A stretch of DNA of 64,000 bases from Nannochloropsis oceanica (lineage: Eukaryota > Sar > Eustigmatophyceae > Eustigmatales > Monodopsidaceae), in NCBI GenBank assembly GCA_004519485.1, contig CP038113.1, forward strand, positions 1 through 64,000, written 5' to 3'. The notes beneath the pieces are model-generated. The model saw only the letters and a program-made list of their open reading frames with translations, had not been told where the DNA came from and made no database searches. The position numbers were made by a program, and so were the translations under genes. Below are positions 51,830-61,715 of the stretch, one piece after another (positions within the stretch are counted from its first letter, which is position 1; each line of letters opens with the position of its first letter).

Positions 51830-54800
51830 ATGAATGCCGCAGGTACGTAAATTGTTCATGTAAATTAGAACATGAGATCCATTTGATGGATATGTAGATT
51901 GTAGGTGGAGATGGTGTCGGGGACTAAGATCGTAGTTGCGGGCAGGGCACGTGGGCCCCCACTCTTCTCTCCCTCTCTCCCCACCACTTCATTTACTCAC
52001 ACGTACACCCCATGCGTCTATGACCAGAGCAAGCCCTAACGGGCATGGCTAATATGTCGCTGGCGGACAGCATAAGTGGGAGCACGAGTGGTCGCAGCAA
52101 CAGCAGCAGCACTATTGACAAGTCTCAACCACCACCGCAATCGGCACCGCCCTCATCCGCCTCCACCACTGGGGCAGGAGCAGGAGGAGCAGCAGCAGGA
52201 GTGGGAGCAGAAGCAGCAGCAGTAGCGGCTGTGGGCTTGGAAGAGCTGGGGGGAATGTCGCCGTTTGAGTTTTTTGTGGAGGAGGTGGAGAGAGAGGATG
52301 ACGTGTACTTACGGTTGCACGCTTATAGGAGGATAAGAGTTATTGCCCAGGCTTTGGGACCCGAGCAGACGAAGAGGGTATTGTTGCCCTTTTTGGAAGG
52401 TAGGGGGGAAGGAGATAAGGATATAGGGAGACAGAGAGGGAGAGATGGCATACAGGCATATTGAACGAGAGCGACTCTCATGCCCACCCTCCCTCCATCC
52501 CTCCCTCCTCCTCCCCCTAGAAAAATCCTGCACTCTCAAAGACGACGAGGTCCTCCTCATTCTCGCACAGGAACTGGGGCAGCCAGCCTTCTCTTCCCTC
52601 GTCCACACCCCCACCGCCCTCCTCCCCACCCTGACCAATCTGGCGGGCACGGAGGAGACGGTGGTGAGGGAGGCGGCAGTGACCTCCTTGCTGACGTATG
52701 TAGGGAAAGGGGGAGGGAGAGAGGAAGGGAGGAATGGAAAATGTGTCCCTTTCAGTTGCCGCCGTTCGGTCGCACTAACTCGCTTCTCCTTCTTCCTTCC
52801 CTTTTCTCCTTTTTTCCTCCCCTCGCTTTTCCCCTCCCTTCTTTTCTTGCTCCTTGCAGCGTCCTCTCCTCCCTCCCGGCCCCTGTGCCCGAGGGCCTCT
52901 CCACCTTCGTGTCGCTGGCACAAGGCGAAATGTTCTGTCACAAGGTCTCGGCCGCCGCGCTCTTTCCTGCCCTCTACCTCAAACTCGGCGAGCCGGCGGG
53001 AGCAGGGGAGGGGGAGGGGGAGGGAAGGAAGGAGCAGCTGAGGGCGGTGTTCGAGGCATTCTTGGTCAATGATGATTCTCCCATGGTCCGAAGAGCGGCG
53101 GCCGCAGCCTTGCCGGAGACGATCAAGGTAGTGTCGGCACGACGATGTTGTCCTCCTCCTCCCCTCCTTCCCTCCCTCCTTCCTTTCCTCCCTTCAGGCC
53201 TTTACTCATCGGTCGCCCACTCCCTCGCTCCTCCCTCCCTCCCTCCCTCCCTCCCCCAGGCCCTCCCCTTCGGCCTCCTCTGCGGGTGGCTTCTCCCCAT
53301 ATGGTCCAAGTTGGCAGGCGACGACCAGGATATAGTGCGTCTCGCTGCCATCGAGGCGACGCTCCCTGTAGCAAAGGTAAGGGCCCTCATTCCTTCCCTC
53401 CCTCCCTCCCTCTTGCCCCGCTCCTTCTCATGTGGTCGTGCGTGTCCCGCGGAACAGTCTCCTCCCCTTCCCCCCCTTCGGCCCTCCGTCCTTCCTGCAA
53501 ACCGAGCAACTCCAGGGCACAAGGATAATCATCGGTCACGAGGAGGCACACCCCAGCCTCCTCCCTCTCGTGCTCCCCGTGCCTTCCAAGAGTCTGGCAT
53601 ACAACCCCCCAGCCGAGCAGTGCTCTCACCCGTCCCTCCCCTCTCTCCCCTTCCTCCCCTTCTTCCCTCCCACCCCCCTCCCCTCAGGCCCTCCACCACA
53701 AGGGCCTCAACGACAAGACCCCGCACTACGTCCTCCCACTCCTACGTCACGCCGTGGAGGATCGCTCGTGGAGGGTGCGTCAAGCCCTGGCTCGCGACTA
53801 CGCCCCCCTCTCCGTGGCGCTGCAGGGGGAGGGAGGGCAGGGGGCGACGGAGGTGCTGCACCATGACCTCCTCCCCGGCCTGGTGGCACTACTGCAGGAC
53901 AACGAGGCGGAGGTGCGGACGGCGGCTTTGACACACGCCTACGCTGCTTACTGCCCTCTGGTCGGCCCTCGGCTCTTCGCGCAGCATCTCCTCCCGTGTG
54001 CCCACCTCCTCATGCACGATTCCCTCCCCGGCGTAAGGCTGGCCCTAGCGACGGCCTGCCTGGACCTGGCGCCCCATCTGGGCCAAGCGGCGTTCATGCA
54101 GCACCTGATGCCGGTGCTGGAGATGGTTTTGATGGACCGGAATGCCCCCGACAACGTCAAGGTCCGCGTGCACATTCTCTCCCGCCTGGCCGTTATTGGG
54201 CCCTGGCTCTCCTCCTCCTCCTCCTCCTCCTCCTCCTCCTCCTCCTCCTCCTCCTCCTCCTCCTCCTCCTCCTCCTCCTCCTCTACTACCACCATCACCG
54301 GTCTCTCGTCCACGCCCCCTCCCTCTCCCTCCATCCTCCGCATACTTCTCGACCTCCGAGAGGACGACAATTGGCGTCTCCGCAAGGCCGCCATCGAGGC
54401 CCTACCCGTGCTGGCCGAGTACATGCCCAGCGTCGACCATACCCTCCTCTTCGAGCCCGCCCTCCTTCCCCACCTCCTCTCAGCCTTCCAAGATCGGGTC
54501 AGTCAGGTGCGGATGGCGGCCACGGGGGCCTTGAACCACCTGGCCCGTGTCGCCGGCCCGGAATTCATCCGCTCCAAGGTGTTCCCTCGCATGAAGGAGC
54601 TCTACCACAACGCCGCCTTCTACCTGGTGCGCTCGGCGGTGTTAGAGGCAAGCAAGGTACGCCCTCCGTCCCGCTTCCCTTCCCTTTTGTTCTTTTTGAC
54701 TCTTCCTTTCTCCCTACAGCTTTCGATTCCGTTTTAATTAACATTCCATCTGGTCACCACGCATCTCCCTCCTTCTCTCCCCTCCGCCCTCCCCCCCCCC

Positions 54801-55282
54801 CCCCCCAGTCCCTTCTCGTGGGAGGCGAGACGTCACCTTCCCTCCTCGACGACATGCTCGCCCTTATCCTCGAGGCCACCCACGACAAGATCCCGAATGT
54901 CCGGTTCACGGCTGCGCAGGTAGAGAGAGAGGGAGGAGGGGAAGGGAGCAGGGACGCGCGGGGGAATGGATGCATGGACGCTCATCGCCTGACAATGTAC
55001 TCCCTCTCTCCCTCCCTCCCCTCCTCCCTCTCTCAGGTCTTGGCAAGACTCTCCCCCTTGGTCGATCCTTCCTCCCTCCGGTCCTCCATCCAGCCTTGCC
55101 TCCAACACCTGGCCGCCTCAGACCCGGACAGCGACGTGAGGTTCTACGCGGCCTTGGCCCTCGAAGAAAAAGAGGAAGCCACGCTCACCGTCACTTCTGT
55201 TGCTACTCCTGATGACGCTGCTGCATCTGTGGTGGCAGCAGGAGCAGTTGAGGGAGGTTTTGAGGTGAGAGGGATGACTTGA
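51830..55282 (+). CDS. PPP2R1: PP2A scaffold subunit A (PR65), HEAT-repeat protein
   Basis: This subunit holds the catalytic and regulatory subunits of protein phosphatase 2A together. Exons: 51830-51842, 52028-52399, 52521-52695, 52860-53127, 53260-53376, 53688-54656, 54809-54919 and 55037-55282; phases hold, giving 756 aa against about 590 in animals and plants. HEAT repeats are visible throughout: EREDDVYLRLHAYRRIRVIA, LLPTLTNLAGTEETVVREAA, DDSPMVRRAAAAALPETIK, GDDQDIVRLAAIEATLPVAK, REDDNWRLRKAAIEALPVLA and AFQDRVSQVRMAATGALNHL. The extra length comes from an Ala/Gly/Ser-rich N-terminus, 25 consecutive Ser at residues 490-514, a Gly/Glu insert near 52998-53035 and a Thr/Ala tail. The first exon is just 13 bp (MNAA plus one base), so the start rests on that short exon and is less certain than the rest. 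Confidence 0.9.
54210..54284 (+). repeat. (TCC)24 + TCT run encoding 25 Ser within a PP2A-A HEAT repeat region
   Basis: This is an uninterrupted TCC trinucleotide run in the large sixth coding exon, between AVIGPWL and TTTITGLSS. It sits in the loop region between two HEAT repeats, so it should be tolerated. Confidence 0.95.
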
Positions 55283-56135
55283 GGGTTTCGAACACAAGAA
55301 ACGGATGAGAAGGGGAGAAGGAGAATGATTAAAGGATAAAAGAATGCAGGAAGGAAGCTGGGAAGAAGGGAGGGGGGAAAGGAAGGAGAGTGAGTGTAGT
55401 AGCTTAGCTTGGGAGTGAGTGGACCTGCCGTCTTTGCGGTGGGAAGAAAAGAAAGAACTTGACAAATCTTTGACGACAAAAAGTAGAGGAAAGCCTCTTC
55501 GATGCCTCCCTCATCTCCACCACGAATCTCCACATGGCCACTGTTGAGTTTTGGCTTGCTGGATATCTACTACCACGAGCACCCATCCAGCACCTGCTGT
55601 CATCCTCCTACTGCCCTCCTATGGATATCACCGGGGAAGAAAAAAGAGGAAAAAGCTCCTGTGTATGAATCGAAAGCGCCTGTAAACGGGTCAAAAGCAC
55701 CAGGGGTTAGGGGCGCTTGAAGAGGGATTGAAAGTGCCTATCTTTGGATTAAAAGTGCTATGTATGGATTAGGACCGCCTACATATATATGAAAAGCGCT
55801 TGTGTATGAATTATAAGCGCTTGCATATAGATAATATGCGCTTAAATCTGGATTATAGCGCTTGGAGATAGGTAAGAGGCGCTTATGAAGGGATTAAGAG
55901 CGCTCATACAGGGATTGAAGGCGCCTATATATGAATTGAAGCGCCTGTAGATGAATAAGGAGCGCTTGTGGATAAATTAGACGCGCTTTTAGATGGATAA
56001 TCATATAACGCCACGGCCATCACTGGAGGCACGTCGCGGTGACCGTATTGCCCGTATTGACTGTCTGCTTTGCCCACCTTACCGGCTTTGCTCACTTCAC
56101 AAGGTGCTTTATTTCTTTTTTACTATGAAGACATG
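55283..56135. other. Convergent intergenic region with 21-bp array
   Basis: This stretch holds the 3' ends of PP2A-A and Obg. Its middle (55654-56000) is the degenerate tandem array listed next. The rest (55283-55653 and 56001-56135) shows no gene or repeat. Confidence 0.6.
55654..56000 (+). repeat. Array of about 17 degenerate 21-bp units headed by AGCGCYT
   Basis: I parse 17 units of 20-22 bp (one of 16 bp) that sum exactly to 347 bp. The consensus is roughly AGCGCYTGTATATGGATTAAA. The head AGCGCT/GGCGCC/AGCGCC is the conserved part and is close to palindromic; the following AT-rich tail varies (for example TGTATGAATTAT, TATATATGAATTG, ATGAAGGGATTAAG). Neighbouring heads are about 21 bp apart, close to two turns of B-DNA. 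It does not look coding: phase is not kept and stop codons occur. It sits between two convergent genes. Confidence 0.9.
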
Positions 56136-59078
56136 TCACAAGGTGATAAACACCCCTTCACCCGCCCCTGCCTCCCTCTTCTCTTCCTCCCCTCTGGGCG
56201 TCACCCACACCCTCTCACCCTCCTTCGCCCCCTCCCTTTTCAGCTCCTCCAGCAGGCCCACGGCCTCCATCCCCTCCTTCACTTGCTCCTCCAGCCTATA
56301 GTAGTCCACATCTTTCAGCGTCAGTGCCAGCGCGGTCACCTTCGGATGCAAAGCCCTCCACCCCTCCTTTCCTCCCTCCCCGTCGCCGAGCCTCTCCACG
56401 GTCCCCCCGCCCTCCTCCAACCCGGAAAGAGATGACGAGGACAGGGCAGTGGAGGGAGGGAGGGAGGCCGCGTCGACTTTCTCGAGCAACCGCGCCACGC
56501 GCAGCATTAGTTCCTTGGTGTTGGTGCCGGCAGCGGCCGAAATCTCGAGGAGGCGGGTGTGACCCATGTGAGAGAGGAGGGCGGTCTGGGGGGAAGGAGG
56601 GAGGGAGGGAGGGAGGGAGGGAGGGAGGGAGGGAGGAGGTGGTTGGTAGCGCGGAGGACGAGACACTCAAGACGCGCGCACGGAGCAAAAGGGGGACCGG
56701 AAAGGGAAATGAGGGGATTCAAGAGGGCGTACCTACGCCCACCCCTACCTTTAGTTCCTCCGTCTTTTCCCTCACTTGTGGGAGATCGATTTTGTTGAGG
56801 ACTACCACCTGTGGCTTCGAGGCCAGGACAGGGTTGAAGAGGGTTAGCTCCTGAGATGAGGGAGGGAGGGAGGGAGGGAGGGAGGGAGGGAAGGGCTTTG
56901 TGTAAGTGTAGGATGAGGGGGCTGTGTGGTCAGGACGCGAGGGAGGTTGAAGAGGGTCACCCTCTCAGAGGGAAGGAGGGAGAGAGGGAGGCGCGCGGGA
57001 GCGTGCCGATGATGGTTTTTGGTGGGTTAGGAAGGCAGAGAGGGAAGGGAGGAACGAAATGTGTCGACGACAGACACGAAATTCCTTGCACGGTTGAAAT
57101 CACTGGTGATGCTCAGAGTGCCTCGCTCCCTCCCTCTCTCCCCTCTTCTTCTCCCCCACCTGGTTGATGGCCACAAAATCACCGATGGGGTCCACAGACG
57201 CGCCGTTGACGACGTGGAGAATGATGCGGCAACGCTCGATATGGCGGAGGAAGGCGAGGCCGAGGCCTGGAGGGAGGGAGGGGAGGAAGGGAAGGAGGCG
57301 AGGAAGCGTGAGTACTTTGACTAGAGGAAGGAGGGAGGGAGGGAGGGAGAGCGGATACGGACCCAGCCCGCGGTGCGCGCCTTCGAGCAGGCCCGGGATG
57401 TCGGAGATGACGATTCCCTTGCCGCGGACTCCGCCGCTCGACGCGTACTGGAGGGCCTCCCCATCGCACACGCCTGGGAGGGAGGGAGGGAAGGAGAGAA
57501 GGAGGGATGGACGGGTAGAGAGAATGAGCCATCGTCACGGGAAGGGAGGGCGGGAGGGCAGGAGGGAAGGAGGGACTACAGGCTCGCTACCTAGATTGGG
57601 CACCAGTGTCGTGAAGGGGTAGTCGGCGATTTTTGGGCGGGCGTTGGAGACGGCGGCCAGGAGGGTGCTCTTCCCGGCATTAGGACAGCCGACCAAGCCC
57701 ACGTCCGCCACCTGCAGAGGGAGGGAGAGAGGGAGGGAGGGAGGGAGGGAGTGAGGGAGGGAGGGAGGGAAGGCAACAAATTATTGCCGTGACATTGGTA
57801 TAGATATGGCGGCTCCTTCCACCCTCCAAGGCCTCCCTCTCTTCTTCCCTCCTTCCCTCTCTCCCTCCGTCCCTCCCCCTCATTATACCAGCTTCAGCTC
57901 GATGTCCATCCACCCCCTCTGTCCCTTCTGAGGCGGCGAAGCCTTCCCCGACGTTCCCCGCCCTCCCTTCACACTGGCGTTACCGGTCCCTCCCTCCCCG
58001 CCTCGGGCGACCACCAGCCTCTCCTCGTCGTGCTTCAGCTCCCCCAAAAGGGCGCGGGTCTCGCGGTTGTAGAGCATGGTACCCGGAGGGACCTGGGGGA
58101 GGGAAGGAGGGAATGAGGGTGAGGAGGAGAGAAAGAGGGGAAAGGAGGGAAGGAAGGAGGGAGGGCCGTACCTTGACCTCGACGCTGCGTCCATTCGCGC
58201 CATTTTTCACTCGGCGGTCTCCGTCTTGGCCGTTCTCGGCATGGAAGGAGGCCCGGCCGCGGAAGGCCTAAGGAGGCGGGGAGGAAAAAGAGGATGAGAG
58301 AGAACGAGAGGGAGGGAAGGAAAGAAAAGACGGGAGGGGGCCTGAGACATTGATTCAGCCTTTACATAGATAAATAATATTGCACGACACACACAAAGAG
58401 AGATTCAGAATATGCGCAGGTAGATATGCATGGATAAATTTGCATAGGTAAGAGGTGGGAAATGGAGCCAAGTCCAATCGCCCCCCTCTTTCATTTTCTC
58501 CTCCCTCCCTCCCTCCCTCTTTCCCCCCATCTCTCGCTCACCTGTAATGTATTGATCTTACCATCACATACGAACACTACATCTCCCCCCCTTCCTCCCG
58601 CCCCTCCGTCAGCTGCGCCCTTTTGCCGTCCATTTTGCAACTTGAATGTTGCTGCTCCTTGACCGCCTGAACCTGCACGAACGTACATCTGCGCTTGGTC
58701 AAAAAAGGCGAATTCTGGGTCGACATTACGCAAGCCGAGGCGCTCTTCGTTCACCATATACTGGGGACCTTGACGGCGGCTGCCGTAACGGGAGGGGAGG
58801 GAGGAGAGGAAGGGAGGGAAAGAAGGGAGGAGGAGGAAAGCACAGGAAGTGCTGCTTTTTGTCGAGGTGCAGAGGATGCTGTTGGCAGTCGTGTAGGGAA
58901 GGGTGCAGAGGAGGAGAAGGAGGAGGAGGACAAGGACGGGGAGGAGAGAAAGACGGAGGAAGGGCAGGCATCTCCGTTGTCGCGGTGAGAGGGAGGAGGG
59001 TTCCGCAGCATCAGCAACCCGACCAGCACTGCCGGTACAATTCGTACAACCTGTAGACGTCGGTTGTCGGCTTTGCAT
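56136..59078 (-). CDS. OBG: Obg-family GTPase, plastid-type
   Basis: Obg proteins help ribosome assembly, in plastids for ObgC. Exons: 59078-58542, 58267-58172, 58092-57889, 57711-57591, 57473-57363, 57266-57160, 56850-56749 and 56585-56136; phases hold, giving 575 aa. A 120-residue leader includes a hydrophobic stretch ([20 protein letters not shown]) and later SCAFLLLP, an Ala-Phe motif. The Gly-rich Obg fold follows ([38 protein letters not shown]). The GTPase has P-loop GCPNAGKST (287-295), switch [14 protein letters not shown] (344 onward), NKID (411-414) and EISAAAG. After it comes a shorter, diverged OCT-like end ([20 protein letters not shown]). Introns are CCCT-rich on the sense strand. 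The donor after exon 3 overlaps an in-frame TAA (GTATAA), so retention would stop the protein. Confidence 0.9.
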
Positions 59079-59305
59079 GGCTGGTTACCTTCTGTCTGTA
59101 CGGGTGTGTGTGTGTGGTTGGGGAAAAGACGGGCAGGAGAGGTGGGTGAAAGTTTTAGGGAGCAGCCGTGCTCGCGGCGGAGCAAAACTAAGTCGCTGCA
59201 TGATTGTGCTGGTGCTGCACTCTCTGTGTTTGATTTATATCAAGGTGCAGAAGTCTATTTGAATCGGAAGGAGGCCGTAGATGACCAGGAAATAAGCGAA
59301 AGTTG

Positions 59306-60186
59306 ATGCGGGTGTCTCCTCCAGACCAAGCTCTGTTTTACCATCACCATCATTACTTATCCTCTTCCGTCTCCTTCCCCTCCTCCTCTATCCGCAGCGT
59401 TTGGCCGTGGGACCCCAGAGCCAGGGACAGGGACCAAGAAAGGGCGAAGCAAGCAAAGGGCAGCCAGGCCATAATATCATCAACTTGTTGAACATTGTAC
59501 GCACCACTGCTACTGCTAGATACGCCGCCTTGGTCTCACTTCCAGCTGGCCTCGCACGTTGCGCATGCGCCTTTGAAATAAGTGCGGCATGTCATCTTGT
59601 CCGCAATGCTACCTGGGTCAATGCCGTAAGCACAAGGTCCGTCCCCTCTCTCTATCCCGATTCTCCCTCCCCCACTCCCTCCCACGCACCCCCAGCTTCT
59701 TTCACATCCTCCTTCTCTCCTGACCACCCTCCCGAGCATGCTCATTGTCGGTATCACGCTTACAGCAAGATGTATATGTTGCTAGTACCGTACTCCTTCA
59801 TCTCTTCGTTCTACGCATCCCCACTCCTTCTAACCCTCCCTTCCCCCCTCATCATCTCCGCCCAAGCTCCAAGACCACGGCGCCCGAGAACGCGCCCTCC
59901 TTTCCTCCCGCTCCGCATTGCAGCAACAGTTGTATGAATCCCTCGTACAGCCCCACGTGGACACCTTGAAGACAAATATAAAAGAGACCGCAGCAGCGGA
60001 GGAGGGCCAGGGGAGGTATAGAGAGGAGGTAGGGAAGGACAGGGAGAGGGCACAAAGACAGAAGAGCAAGTTCAGCAAGCAGCAAATATTGAAGGTAGGC
60101 AGGGAGAAAGAAAGAGGGTGGAGGGGGAAGGGAGAAGTGGCTCTGATTTCATTTCTGCAGATTCTTAACACACACCAACACACCCA

Positions 60187-60221
<35 letters not shown>

Positions 60222-61061
60222 CCCTCACTCTCTCTCCCCAACATGCATGCCCAGGCCCAGTCTCTCGGCGGATTACGGGGGGACCTCCTGAAGACCATGC
60301 TCGATAACGACAGCGACTTGGAGAGAGGAGAAGATGATGAAGACGACGATGGGGAGGATGGGGGAAGGGAACGGTAGTTGGTGCAGGGGGGGGAGGGGGG
60401 AGGGAGGGAGGGAGGGAGGGCGTGCTGGCATTCTAGACGAATTATGACTTGGCAGCGTACATACTCACGATTCAACATCTAATCCTTGCCCTCCCTTCCT
60501 CCCCCCTCTTCTCTTCTCTCTCGCAGGAAAAAATCAAAGAAGCGTAAGAAGGAAAGCTCTAGAAAGGAGTCGAAGAAAGAAAAGAAGCGGAGAAAGAAGG
60601 ACGATGACGGCAAAAAAAAACGAAAACAGAAAGAGAAAAAGGGGAAGCGCAGCAGTAGTGGCAGCAGCAGTAAGCGAAATAAGGAGAAGGAGACGGGGAA
60701 GGAGAAGGACCGGAGGGCACGCAAACGGAAGCGTGAGGATGATGAAAAGGAGGAGGAACAGGCGCGGGAAAATCCAGAAGCAGCTGCCGTCCGTCCCTCC
60801 TCTTCTCCTGGTCCATGTGGTGGCAGTGAGAGTCTGAGCGACGGAAATGGCATCTCGTCTACCATATTGCCAAGCTCACCATCTTCTCCCACCTCCGCTG
60901 CTTCCTCGTCCTCGTCCTCGTCCTCGTCATCGGAAGCAGGGGGGAGTGAGAGCGAAGGGGAAGGCAGGGGTGAGGGAGAAGGGTGGTCGGTACAGAAGAA
61001 AGGAGGAAACAACGGTGATGGTGGAGGGAATGTGAAAGGAGGAGAGGAGGCAAATAAATGA
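59306..61061 (+). CDS. Lys-rich, probably nuclear protein of unknown function
   Basis: I do not recognise this gene. A consistent model uses exons 59306-59311 (ATG CGG), 59398-59496, 59924-60094, 60255-60373 and 60527-61061, giving 309 aa in phase. The middle exon encodes a helical charged segment, LYESLVQPHVDTLKTNIKET then RERAQRQKSKFSKQQILK. The next encodes GGLRGDLLKTMLDNDSDLER and an acidic patch. The last exon is a dense basic KKSKKRKKESSRKESKKEKK-type domain, several nuclear-localisation-like clusters, then a Ser-rich acidic end. This composition is common in RNA-processing or nucleolar proteins, but nothing closer can be said. The six-base first exon is tentative; the protein may start elsewhere upstream of 59398. 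Confidence 0.6.
60193..60219 (+). repeat. (CA)n dinucleotide run in intron of Lys-rich gene
   Basis: This is a CACACA run of about 13 units just upstream of the acceptor at 60254. Confidence 0.85.
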
Positions 61062-61648
61062 GAGGAAGGCAGGGGGATGGAAATGACTGAAAGTAATTGG
61101 TGAAAAAGTACGGTCCGACCTTCAGAGAGGAATTTAAAGTTACTTCAAAGCTGTAATTTTTGCCTGAAGCAGCTAACGCACGTGCAGGAGCATGTTGCTG
61201 AATTTTATCGGAACTCCTAATTCTTTTTCTGTTGTCTCGGAACTCCTAGCTATGGATTCATATTATCGTTTACTTTTTGGGAAAATGGGGGAGGTAAAGG
61301 TTTATGTTTAGTCATTATTAATTATATCGTGGCTATCCTACAACCCTAGAACTATCCCATGCAACCTTACGTCACAGGATTACGTACGAGGGGAAGACTT
61401 CCAACAATAAGATGTTTCCTTTACTTCCCCTTATTTTGTCCCGAGTTGGTGACCGGCTTTTGACAGGTTTTTCACATGCAGAGGCTTTAGCAGTTGAAGG
61501 GAGGGAAGATACAACGCAACGGCTTCCGGAGCGCGCTGACCGCATGACCCACAATGTGCACATAGACAGGAAAGAGCAACCTGTTGCCCGCGAGGCTTGC
61601 GTTCCAGGCTTTTCGTACTTTCCTCGCGTCGTCGTCTTCGTCATCGTT

Positions 61649-61679
<31 letters not shown>

Positions 61680-61715
61680 CGCGTAGAGCCCAAGCCCACC
61701 AACGCTACGACGACC
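61062..61715. other. Tandem intergenic region, Lys-rich gene / PPR gene
   Basis: This stretch holds the 3' end of the Lys-rich gene (AT-rich, 61080-61360) and the 5' region of the PPR gene. Ten AGC trinucleotides lie at 61648-61677. No further gene was recognised. Confidence 0.5.
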
